Part shown: in pieces, positions 34,721 through 45,237 of the stretch
How positions within the stretch are numbered: position 1 is the stretch's first letter
How the letters are laid out: each line of letters begins with the position of its first letter
Assembly: GCF_003073045.1 (NCBI RefSeq)
Contig: NC_037595.1
Span: 6,436,227-6,500,226, forward strand
Direction: 5' to 3'
DNA: 64,000 nucleotides
DNA from: Pomacea canaliculata
Lineage: Eukaryota > Mollusca > Gastropoda > Architaenioglossa > Ampullariidae
Notes under the pieces: model-generated
What the model was told of the DNA's origin: nothing
Databases searched by the model: none
Seen by the model: only the letters and a program-made list of their open reading frames with translations
Translations under genes and position numbers: made by a program

Positions 34721-37427
34721 TCACTTAGTTGTTGCATATTTGATCTCATCAAAAGCTTTTCGAGCCTTCCGAAGTTCTTCACTCATCAAAAGCAATTCTT
34801 TCACACGGGAATATTTTTTGGGGTCTTTTCTTATCACAAAGATGATGTCTTCCACTGAAATGCGACCTGGTCGCCCAACATCCATGGCCTTCTTGGTCTG
34901 AAACACCACATCTCATTGTAAATGACTAAATGTGTATCTATACACCTGAGCTCTAAGTACTTGGAATAATAATAACAACAATCACATATATATTTGCATA
35001 GATCTATGTTTGCCTCATTAATATAATAATAACACACAGCATCATGACCAAGACAGATTGCACTCTTGAGTGAAAAACTTTTTTTTTTTACTGACTGGGT
35101 TGAGGAAAGTAGAAGACACCTTTTCCCAAATCTGAGGGAATAATCCTTAATTTGCAAACCTACAAGCATCACTTTATACAGCATGATGTCAAATCCACAA
35201 TGCTTGAAATATCCATGGATTTACTTAATTTAACATGTCCCAGCGGGTACCACTCATTTTGCCTCACAGCCCAAGTCAATTTATCACAGCTATGATTTTA
35301 TCCCAAGACTGAAAAGTCAAATTGTTCCATGCCCAATCAGTGACGTCTCTGCATATAGTAATAGACAAAAAAAGTCAAAATGCAAGTTCACAATAAAATG
35401 ATGACAAATTTATAAGATTGTTTAAAGATAAAAATCACATTTATTCACTATTGTAAGATACATTCTCTGCATGTGTATTGCCTAGCGGCTATTTTTGTTG
35501 TGGCTAAACTTATTGACATGGTTCTGCTTAAAATAGGCAGCTACTTGTGTCGTTGGTAGTTCGTTTTTTGAGGGTGATTTGACTTCTCAGTCTTGGGATA
35601 AATTGAATTTACCTGAGACAAATGGACATAGCTGGGATGAATTGACTCAGGGTGTGGGGGAAATGACCGGTGACTGTCCTGGCTACTCTATGGAAATTTG
35701 CATGAAACTAGCAAGTTTCAATTAAACAATGACATTTTTAGAAAAAAGACAACGAACCATTTCTGTGATGTACTCTATAACAAGATCCTCAAGCAGATCA
35801 ACTGATTCTGTGTATGGATTCTGGTCATCTCCAAATCCATACATCATACATCGCACTGAAACATGACATTTTTCAAAATATTGTAGTTATGTTCACAATA
35901 CTTGCCATTTCTTTTACTTCCTGTCTTTGAGCTTGATTACCACATACACACAGGCCAGGCATCAAGATGCTAAGATGTTGGAATTTTACACACACACACA
36001 CACACAAAACTGCCATTTGACTTTGATAACTACTTAAGCATAAAAATAAATCCTTTAATATCCGCCTATGGCCAAGTTTTAATCACTATAAAAGCTCAAA
36101 TCTGTCACTGTCACAGATCTAGTCGGAGTGGTAGGACTAAGCGAAAGAGCGTGAATGATGAAAGTTTTCGGAATGCGTGTATCTATGATGTAAAAAAAAA
36201 AAAAAAACGTGGGGAGAGCAGTTAGGGAGGAGGGGAGAGAATCATTAGAGAGCAAAGGGCGAGAGGACATGAAATTTGTCGTTATTCAACTGTGAGTAGA
36301 ACATGTTGTGTTATATGAAGTGAAAACCCAATGCCGAGACAGTGAGCTTTACTGGTTTATAAGGAATTCATTGCATTTGTGGTTGTGTTATTTGAAGTGA
36401 AGAGCCATTGCCGAGACAGTGTATCGAAATAGTATAGAGGAACTGAAGAATGCTTTACAGTCTGCGTTTATGTTATCTCAACGTGTCAATGGCCAGCCAT
36501 TGTGTTATTCACTGTGTCACTACTTTGAGAAAAATAGATCGTAGTTAGGATTTTGTTTTATATGTTATTTTGTTTTGTTTAGTAAAAATAGGCAGACTCC
36601 TTTAGACAAATCATTTTATTTGTGTGAAAGAACGCGCATTTGTCTGACCCCGCAAGTGTGTCGAAAGGGAGTGAGCGAGAGACACTTTGCGGTCTCGTGA
36701 CAGTCACCCAATAAGCAATCATCAAGCAGCACCATTATTCTTCTGGAATTCTATTATGATGTAAACGTTGATTTTATAAATAAACAGTAATATTTTTAAA
36801 TTATTATGGTATTTATTTTTTCCTCTCTTGTGCATTCAGTAATGAGTATGGATGTGCTGGAGGATAAGAATTTTTCTACTTTTTCCTTCTCTACCATGAA
36901 CTTACATTCTTTGGAAAAAATCTTTTTCCTCTTTTCAAGTGGAGTGTCTTCTTCTGCTTCCTCTTCATCAAACTGAAACAATAAGAGAAAAATAGGGATC
37001 AATAATTAGATATGCAAATCCCTTTCAGTATATTTTTAATCCCTTTATACATTTGGTTTTTTTTTTTTTTTTTTTTTTTTTGCTACCTAGCTGTGCGATA
37101 GCAACACACTTCGAAAGAACGGATTAGCTTATTTTTACAAGACTTATTGCGCACACCACTGACAAATGTTAGAAAGTTTTACATACTTTCAACCTATCGA
37201 TTTCGGACTCTTATAACTGCTAAAAACATTGCTACAGTACTGTCGATAAATTATTCAGTGAATGTGCAATGTGGATCAGCTGGAAAATGATTCATGCAGT
37301 TGATTTATAGTTATCGTTTTAATTCACAAAAAATTTAAACAGAAAGAGAAGATAAAACAAAAGAGCATTTTCTTGTTTTGTTTACATCTAAAACGGAGTC
37401 TTTGTCCTGTGTCCCTCCTTCTGCCAT
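34721..37427 (-). CDS. TAF13: TFIID subunit TAF13
   Basis: Four coding exons in transcript order: 37386-37427, 36906-36972, 35758-35855, 34721-34897. They join in frame to 127 residues (human 124). TAF13 pairs with TAF11 through a histone fold inside TFIID and helps load RNA polymerase II promoters in the nucleus. An acidic N-terminus (FDEEEAEEDTP) and a basic KRKKIFSKEL precede the histone fold, with RCMMYGFGDDQNPYTESVD, DLVIEYITEM, GRPGRISVEDIIFVIRKDP and RKARKAFDEIKY all kept. The donor of intron 3 is weak (ATG|GTTCGT), but only it restores the frame EMTKKAMD. It is divergent to COX17 (341 bp between starts) and convergent with CSTF3. Confidence 0.96.
36307..36421. repeat. Pair of degenerate 38-bp direct repeats in TAF13 intron 2
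   Basis: Units at 36307-36344 and 36384-36421 share TGTGTTAT.TGAAGTGAA and ATTGCCGAGACAGTG-like cores with only a few mismatches, 77 bp apart start to start. A third partial TGTGTTATTCACTGTG follows near 36500. The intron (35856-36905) also has a TATAAAAG at about 36087 and ends with GTGACAG, matching CTGTCAC at 36102 in inverted orientation. The origin is unknown. Confidence 0.5.
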
Positions 37428-37768
37428 GGTTTCTTTCAAAGAGGATGATCACTGTTTTCCCAGGCTCTCAAATTCTTTAAATCCGTTGGATATTATCTGA
37501 TGAACTCGCCTGAAAATGTTCCAATTAGTACATCATAGATGCAACTAAACCACTAACTTATATCACGTCCGTGATTAAACGTATCAGAAAACGACATGCT
37601 ACTTCCGGTAAGGGGAAGTCACTCTTATTATCATTGCTTCAAGTACGGTTGGGTCACAGACTCCTTTGAAAGTGTGTGGGTCTGGTAATCAAATCTCTGA
37701 CTACACATTTCTTGCTGGAGTTTATTTCAATTTTCATCCCAGAAGGCTTCAGAAAAAAAGGTGTTATA
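37428..37768. promoter_or_regulatory. Bidirectional TAF13/COX17 promoter
   Basis: Only 341 bp separate the two divergent start codons. The stretch includes ACTTCCGG at 37601-37608, an exact ETS/GABP (NRF-2) site of the kind typical of divergent housekeeping promoters and of nuclear genes for cytochrome oxidase. No TATA box is evident. Shared use is inferred from geometry. Confidence 0.6.
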
Positions 37769-38541
37769 ATGCCGGAAGAGAAGAAGGAAGAAAAACTAAA
37801 GCCATGCTGTGCCTGTCCAGAAACCAAAAAGCCAGAGATCAATGGTAAATTAATGATGAAATTCTTTCACATGTTAGTAGTAGTTAATGTAATAGTAATA
37901 CTTGTATGCCTCACGCTGGGTATGGCTAGTGTGCGGCTTCTTTTGGAACAGTTCATCTTGAATTTGCTTTTATTTTCGTTTTTCATCAATTTGATATTGT
38001 GATTGTTCCTGCTTACTTATAGTGTATAAATGCGTGACTGACAACTATCTTCGACCTTGACTGATTTTAAAATTAAGGGTTTTTTTTTTTTTTGACGAAG
38101 ATGACACTTCGCCCATTCTTTTGAGAAAGTTCGAAATTACTTAATTATGTTTTAGTTATCACTTGCACCGGTCTAATTTATCAAATGGTGTCAGAATTGT
38201 AACAGAAAAATCGGATGATCTTTGTGTCCTCGGATGATCTGTGCCCATCATTGAGGTTAACTAGACAAGGGACTTTCACTGTCTAGGCTCAATGGTATGG
38301 CAAATACTATTGATAATAATTCTTAGTGTAATGAGTATCTGTATCCTAGCATGTTATCGGGAGCATTTATATCCATTATCACATAAAATTAGTACTTAAA
38401 AAACCCACAGATAACATTGACCAGAAAATGTTGTTATTTTTCTCCCTCTAATATAGCATAATCGAAAAAGGAGAAGAAAATTGTGGAGAGCTGATTGAGA
38501 AGCACAAAGAATGTATGAGAAAATTGGGATTTAACATATGA
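37769..38541 (+). CDS. COX17: Cytochrome c oxidase copper chaperone COX17
   Basis: Coding exons 37769-37844 and 38457-38541. COX17 carries copper in the mitochondrial intermembrane space to SCO1/2 and COX11 for cytochrome oxidase assembly. Exon 1 gives MPEEKKEEKLKPCCACPETK with the copper-binding CCxC. Exon 2 gives CIIEKGEENCGELIEKHKEC and ends LGFNI, so both CX9C pairs are present. As written the two exons are out of phase by one base. One more A in the five-A run at 37826-37830 would give the invariant TKKARDxCIIE and a 53-residue protein. An error in the assembly is the likeliest cause, since the gene is essential and otherwise intact. A strong donor CAG|GTGAGT lies 6 bases after the stop, and a 3' UTR intron runs 38548-38798. 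Confidence 0.93.
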
Positions 38542-38589
38542 TAGCAGGTGAGTTGGCTCTTATTGCCATTTCCTTGAAGGGTTAATTAG

Positions 38590-38705
38590 ATCAAATCAAA
38601 CTTTATTGTCTATTCAAGGCAGCCCAAGACAGAAATTTTCTTTTGCTCACAGTCATTTCACACATACAAACATAAAATAAATGCATCTATATATATGTAC
38701 ACCCA
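38590..38705 (-). mobile_element. Retroelement 3'-end fragment in COX17 3' UTR intron
   Basis: Read on the minus strand, the segment ends with GACAATAAAGTTTGATTTGA, the kind of 3' terminus often seen on LINE or SINE copies in marine invertebrates. It is preceded by a short stretch of unique sequence. No open frame survives. The family is not identified. Confidence 0.45.
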
Positions 38706-38798
38706 TACATACCTGTTAAGCATTCTCGTGGTCTGAAAAGATATTTTTTAGGTTCATATAAATGTCTATAGAAATACTTTTGTTTTCTTTTTTTTCAG

Positions 38799-38935
38799 AT
38801 AGTCATCAGTTGATAAGAATGGGATGCATCTTCATATTAAGCGGATGTTGTGCCTTTTTGTTGATAATTCACCCATGTGTGCCACATGATATGACTTACA
38901 ATGCAATGTAAATAAATATAAAAATGAAAACAAAA
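38799..38935 (+). terminator. COX17 last non-coding exon with poly(A) signal
   Basis: A polypyrimidine tract and CAG acceptor at 38796-38798 pair with the donor just after the COX17 stop. AATAAA at 38911-38916 marks the likely transcript end. It has no coding content. Confidence 0.55.
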
Positions 38936-39249
38936 ATTGATATTTCAGGTTTTCTTGTTGACTTTAGCAGATTGAAGCTTACATTACATCACCCACTACT
39001 TATATTTTAATTCTTGAAGCTTTTTTTCATTAATTTTGTTACATTGAAAATAAATGACTCAACCAGATCTAGCACTAATGACACTCACCAATTGAGGTTT
39101 TTCCAGGATGGGACAGTGCTAGATTCAATGCCTCAACAGAGCCCACCCTCATTGACTAGAGGTCCTCCTCAACCATCTTGCCAAGGGATGGAAAGAAAAA
39201 TCAACTAGTATAATATCAACAGCATCTTCTAAGAAGCACCAACTCCTTA

Positions 39250-39960
39250 CAGTGAGGCACTGGAATGGAGAAGGAATCATGAATAAAAAGATGGATCTCA
39301 AACACATACTGCATGAAAGAAACGTCTAGGAAACCTAACTACAATTGAGAAATGCATTCTAGGTACACAAGCTAGTACTTGCTGCATAGAAAAAAGTCCG
39401 GGTTGATGGCCTCATCATGAAACTTCATTTTGAGTCGCAGATAACATGTTTCATTTGATCAGATTCTACTTGCACTACCTCAAAGCACAGGTCACAGATG
39501 ATGGATGCAAAGGCAAGAAGTTACTGCAGCAAAACCCAGCAATTGGCAAGTAGTCTTGCAATGGATACCAGACCGCTGGTATCCCAAGACAAGCCGATCA
39601 ACTTGCCAAACCTGGGTCAAGTGGACAGCAACCTGATAGTAACATGAGCTTCCAGGAGAAGATCCTTGTGCAACCTGTTTGCACTACTGACACATTTCTT
39701 GAATGATGGCAACAGGTCATGATCCTACAATTACGTCCAGGTCACAGATGACTAAACACTCATGTTCAAGAACTGAGGCTGTGAACACACAATCTTTATC
39801 AGTTGTCTACAACTTAGAAGACCAAAGGCCTGAGCACATACTCCAAAAATGGTTTCTACTGAAGGCAGAGAGATATGAGGCACCCCAATCCAAAGAATGT
39901 TGTATGGGAGCAAAAGAGACAGCGAACAGTACATCATTAGCAGCCAGGCCTTTGAGCATA
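39250..39960 (+). mobile_element. Decayed RNase H-bearing LINE with internal deletion
   Basis: Three pieces of a non-LTR element lie in order. At 39258-39330 is an endonuclease start (HWNGEGIMNKKMDLKHILHE, like QWN..G...KK..L...L). At about 39552-39665 is an RNase H end (GIPRQADQLAKPGSSGQQPD, like GIPGNE.AD.LAK.G). At about 39725-39880 is the post-RNase H region (EDQRPEHILQK, like E.Q...HILQ.C). The reverse transcriptase that should separate the first two is absent, so the copy has a large internal deletion plus several stops and frame changes. Element type: jockey/I-like; clade uncertain. Confidence 0.75.
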
Positions 39961-41426
39961 TCCTATTGAATGAGAATATTAAGCAGAGACTAGGAGAAGA
40001 CCTAATGCTGTATTATGATATACATGTATAATGACTAGTTGCATACATTTAAGGTCCATCTTGCTTATGACTTACATTGCTGGACTGATGCTTGGAAATT
40101 TGCAAGGCTGCAGTAGGACCCATTATTCACAAAGGACTACAAGGAATTGAACAACTGATGACTACATATTTTTCAGTCAAAAGATGTCTTCGAAAAGACT
40201 ATTCGACAGCATAGCACTATTAACCAGAGAAAACAGATTTATTAATGGATACAAGCTTCCATCACTTGTCCCAGTTTCACATATCTTCCCTGTCTTCACA
40301 AATCTTGTCTCTTGATAAATTGTTTGAACTTTCTCCTTCCTTTGTCTTCGTGTTCATTCACTCCTATCCTTTTTTGTACTAAAAATTCATTAAGTTTCTT
40401 TTTTTCTGGAGGCGTGTGTTTTTTAATATCTCACCTTATTATTTACATCCCAATTAGCACTCCACACAATACAGCTCACAAACAATTGTTAGCATAAGCC
40501 CTGCTGTACATGATACTTAGGAACCCAGAAAGTCAACCATTATGTTGACCATTAGCCCCACCCCCAATCCACCTATTCAAATTGGCAAACCACAGTGATA
40601 CTAAATGAGAGTAGGAGAGCAGCTGTTAAGAACTTTATAATTAAATACAATGCCCTTTAAAAATACGCATGTGTACAACTGATAACAATGTTCACTTTAA
40701 AACCAGGTAAGTGAGTTTCCCAGTGTCGATCATGAAACCAGTTTTCACAACTTTTTGGGTTATCTAATTTCCAACTTTTTTAAAACCTTGTTTTCAGCTG
40801 ATGTTCTATTAAGGTTGGACCCCTACACGGGGAAAATATTTATTTTTTGGTGCCATGGTCGTTTTTTAAATTAACACCAGATTTTGCGTACTTTGACATA
40901 CAATAAAACAGATTCCGAGGTGTTTTAAACATAATGTCCAAAACACATTCAAACATCAGGTCTCTAAATAAAAAAATTCATGATAAACCACTAAATATGT
41001 TTATTTACATAAGCAGCAAACTAGATTTATATTACAGCCAATCTTTAAACTGTGCAAGCAGCCATTTCAACTACTGGTGAATCAAAAGTTAAGAGGCAAA
41101 AAATCTTTTTTTTAAAGATAGACCATGAACAGAAAGCCATGGCAATGCTTAAAATGTTGCATAATGAAAAGAGTTTGGTCACTGAGGTATGCAAACAGAT
41201 ATTCTTAATTAAATTTTCAGTATCAAATAAAAGTAGAGTGCAGATGGTCATTTAACACATTTTGTTTGCAGAAACAAAATTTAAGGACCTTGAAAGATTT
41301 CGAGATGCTTCACAATCAACATTAATTAAAACTCAGTTTCGATATCTGTTGATATGTTTTCACTTCCACCGATCCTGTGTATTTTTTCCCAATGTCAGAT
41401 CATGAATAAAATAATGCACATTCTTC
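39961..41426. other. Intergenic DNA between COX17 and DNAJB13
   Basis: AT-rich sequence with no conserved exon. Part of the first 250 bp may be further LINE debris. TTTATT at 41000-41005, which is AATAAA on the minus strand, is a good candidate for the DNAJB13 poly(A) signal about 420 bases after its stop. Nothing else is recognised. Confidence 0.45.
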
Positions 41427-44400
41427 CTAGGGCCGCAGGGCAGTTCTCAAGAGGTTCTTTTTCTCAGGTGTCAGTGTTCTTGGGAATGCAATATCAAACT
41501 CAATAATGAGGTCGCCTTTCTGCTGTGGGTCAGATGACAGGGGCATGCCTTCATCACGTACAATCTTTTTGTAGCCAGGTCTGCAAACAATGAATTTAAT
41601 GTACTTTTAACATGAGGGGAAAAGTCTGAAGTAGTGCCTATCTCACAAGGATGGTACCGATACAATCTTGTGGTGATGACGATGATAATGATAAAGCAGT
41701 TATATAATGCATTTTCTGCTTGGTATTAACTTCAGTTTGCTTGAGCATATTACAGATAAAAAGCACCCCAGACTTTTGTAAATCATAGGGTGCAAAGCAC
41801 AACAAAAGGCAACACCACTCCTCTATCACCACCACTTCTGCTTCTGGTTACACTCACTTGATGATGTCGTTGATAGGTATGTGCAAGATACGATCATCCA
41901 GTGTTGTGATGTCCACAGTGTACTGGGTCAAAGCGCGACCAAGCGGAACATGTGCCATAAAGATAAGGTTTGTGCCCTCTCTTCGGAAACGAGGGTGTGG
42001 TTTATCCTTCACAATGAATACTATGTCCGCTGTCAGAAGGATAGAAGACATTAATTTAGTGATCTCAGAAAAGTCAATATTACTTCAAGAGGATGAGGTT
42101 CTCATTAAAACAGTCTTTAAAGGAACAGTCAATTATGAAATCATGATCACCTTGATGGCATTACTATTATGCCACAAATAAATTTCCTATTGGAGTATCT
42201 CAACTAATTTATTGGTGGCTGTGAACAAATTTCAACATTTTGAAATCAAAGCCAGAAGGTAAGCAAAATTAATTATTTCTTGATTAACTCTTCCTCTAGA
42301 TGTATTTAATTGGTAGCTAAAGTCAATAGTTAGGCACGTCGTCCAATTACAGCGAGCATTTACATAACTCACTTTTTAAGTTTTGAATAAGAGCTATCAT
42401 TATTCTTCCAAAAATTTTTTTTTTTTAAATCCACCAGCAAAAGTGGCTGGTGCTACCTGGTATGTTGTTAGGACCCTGGTCACCCTCTTTGGGAAAAGTG
42501 ATCTTGGTCCCAGGTCTCCAGCCTTTCTTGACGGTGATGGTCAGGATCTTGTCCCGGATGCTGGATGTGTGACCATCCTCATTCATTACCTGGAAGCAAG
42601 TATGATTGCTCTCATTTGTGGATATCAAGCTAGGATTGTCAATTTAAACTTTTGCATAAGCAAGCTAACATTTTCTTGCAATGATATATATATTTTACTG
42701 TATGCACATATCTATTTCAACTGTTTTCAAACTTGAGGAAGAAAAAACAATCTAAAGCACAAACTACACTTTTTGTATACTACACAAACAAGGCTTTTAT
42801 GTCAGATCATGTAAAAACAAACTATTTAAAACATGATTATGACTCAACAGGGTCCATTTATAAAAGTTCACAGCACAGAGTGGAATGATTCATACCCTAC
42901 GAGAGATCTTCATCTTTTTTGTGCACCCATGATAAACCTCCTCCAAAGAAAGAAAGAGGTCTCGTTCAATGGGTGTGTCTTGCTTCTTGGCACCACGTCC
43001 AGCCAGCCCACCAAACCCCATGCTGAGGTCACCGTCCACTCGGTCATAAAATTCTGCAATGGCAAGAAATGCAGCATCCAATGTAAAAATACTCATAATG
43101 AGTGTTTTAATGGAAAGATGATGTTGTGGATGCTGGTATAGCAAAAAAAGTATCACATACGTTATCTTTTAATGCAAAAAGAAAGCAGCCAGATTTATTT
43201 AGGGAGATCACTGTACTGACAATTTTACGCTTACCACTTATTCTTTTCACATTCACTACATTATGGGATATTTCTTCAAATTTTCCAACATATCGGAAAT
43301 ATTATTAAAGTGAGAAAAAGATATTTTATTTAATTTTTCAGCACAATGTACACGTAATCCTACAGCTCTGCTTTTTTTTGTTTTTTTTAATTTATTTTTC
43401 TTTTCCTAGTTACCTTGGAATGGGTTGTCACCACCAAAAAAATCACGAAAAACTTGTTCTGCATCACCATGGAAAGTATAGCCCTGAGTCCAAGCTCCAG
43501 CTTCCATGCATCCATGAGGAACCCCATTTTTCAAGCCTTCCTCTCCAAACTGGTCATAAACAGCACGCTTCTTTGCTGAAAATAAGTACACATACATTTC
43601 TAATGAGTGCAGCTCTTGGCTTTATTAATATACACCTTGACAATCATTTAAGTAGAGATTAAGTAATTTCATTTTATTTTATATTTGTGTGTTAATTCTG
43701 TTATTTATTAGCCTTGGCTCATCTACAATATACCCAACAGATCTGAGCATGTATTAATTCTTCATTCATCTTCAGCTTTTATGATTTAAATAACTTTTGC
43801 AAGTAACATTTGATTATGCATGACACAAAATTTTTCCCCCATTTCCCTTCGCAACTACTTATTGTAGTTTCTAGAGCTAGAAAATTCAATATTTCTCTGA
43901 TTATAACAAGTAAACTACACTGCTGGAATATTCTCCATGGAAATATGAAGAAACTTATCCTCCAATAATACCTTGCAAAATTCCACCAGTGTAACTGACT
44001 ATGTATCATTTCTTCAATCACCAGCTTTAAATTACAACTGTCTGCTAGTTGAAAGAACTTACGGTCAGACAACACATCATAAGCTTCTGCCACCTGCAAA
44101 AATTTGTCTGCAGCTGCTTGGTTGCCATCATTTTTGTCTGGATGATATTTCAAGGAAAGTTTTCTATAACTGTTAAAAGAAAATTTCAAGAGTTATACAT
44201 ACCATGTTCCTTGCAGCAACATTTCTTTCACACTCCCGACCCCCAAAGCAAAATCTTGCATAAAATAGAAAAGAAAACCTAGAAAATTTAATAAATCTGG
44301 GATCCATATTATTACAAGTTTTGTGTCTATGAAAATAGTTCTCCCGATTACCAAACATGTCAACTTTAAATAGCATGGAGATTTTGCCATTACTTTACTG

Positions 44401-44878
44401 TAATCGATCCTGTGAAAAAAATGAGATGTTATATTTTGATTATATATGTCTCATATAAACACTGAATGTTCAGCTGCTACAAAAATGTGACTGATTCGGC
44501 CAAAAACAATATTAACCATTCTGAATTTTTAAAAAAAATGCATGTGATTTTAACACAAATAAACACGTACAGAAAGAAATAAATGTTTTTTTTTTTTAAA
44601 GGCCTGTACTTATCGTTACTTTGTAGGGAGAGCTACAAATAAGATAGAAATCGTTATCATTATAAATTAAATTCACTTTTATTATATTATTCATTACTGT
44701 ACTGTGGTTTCTCTAGATCGAGTGAGATATATCATAATCATTAACTTTGCTGTAAATATACTAACGCACTAAAATTAAACTCTTTAACGATACTTATTAT
44801 TATTTACTTACTGTTTTTTAATATCCGCATCTTTTGCGCTTCGCGTCAATTTAAATGGGCATAATAGTCAACTCCCAT
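41427..44878 (-). CDS. DNAJB13: DnaJ homolog subfamily B member 13 (axonemal J-protein)
   Basis: Seven coding exons in transcript order: 44812-44878, 44063-44169, 43414-43575, 42896-43053, 42457-42589, 41858-42029, 41427-41580; about 317 residues (human 316). DNAJB13 is a type II HSP40 of the radial spoke in motile cilia and sperm tails. The J domain (1-70) has a complete HPD at 32-34 (KYHPDKND). It is followed by a G/F linker ([15 protein letters not shown]), then the two C-terminal beta domains ([55 protein letters not shown]) and [20 protein letters not shown]. Exon 1 breaks frame by one base at about 44848-44849: [10 protein letters not shown] and [12 protein letters not shown] lie in adjacent frames, and one more base in that short run would join them. 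Divergent to CFAP47, 359 bp between starts. Confidence 0.95.
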
Positions 44879-45237
44879 CTTGACAGTTCTAGTGGTACAC
44901 CATCGGTTGTTGTGTACAGCAGCAAGATGGCGTACAGCTTAGCAACCAAAGGAGTCTAGCTTTGGTTTTAGTTTCTGTAAGTTATCTCTGTATTAGTAGT
45001 CTTTTCGAATGTTTAAATAATAATTTCCGTAGTTATTGTGTCATACCTTGAAAAAATATAATCTCTAAATTATAATAAGCAGCTACTGAAAGTTCGAAAC
45101 AAATACTTTGGAAAAGTTACTAAACAGAACCCCAGCAACACTGCTAAACAATATGGCGTTGCAGGTACGAACGTTCGCTGGTTCCCTCATACGGATGGAA
45201 TAAAACTTCTATGTGCAACAAAATACAGTAAATAAAA
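44879..45237. promoter_or_regulatory. Bidirectional ciliary promoter between DNAJB13 and CFAP47
   Basis: Two motile-cilium genes diverge from this 359-bp stretch. AGCAAC half-sites of the RFX X-box type occur at about 44940 and 45133, the second inside AGAACCCCAGCAAC, an imperfect X-box. An AAGATGGCG (YY1-like) lies near 44924-44932. No full X-box or FOXJ1 site was found. A 16-codon upstream open frame (45153-45203) precedes the CFAP47 start. Confidence 0.5.

Noticed and set aside
35988-36006. (CA)n microsatellite
   Set aside because: An ordinary short dinucleotide repeat of no clear meaning.
36060-36710. Solo LTR in TAF13 intron 2
   Set aside because: A TATA box and short inverted ends are suggestive, but there is no clear TG...CA terminus, no target-site duplication and no second copy, so no LTR element is annotated.
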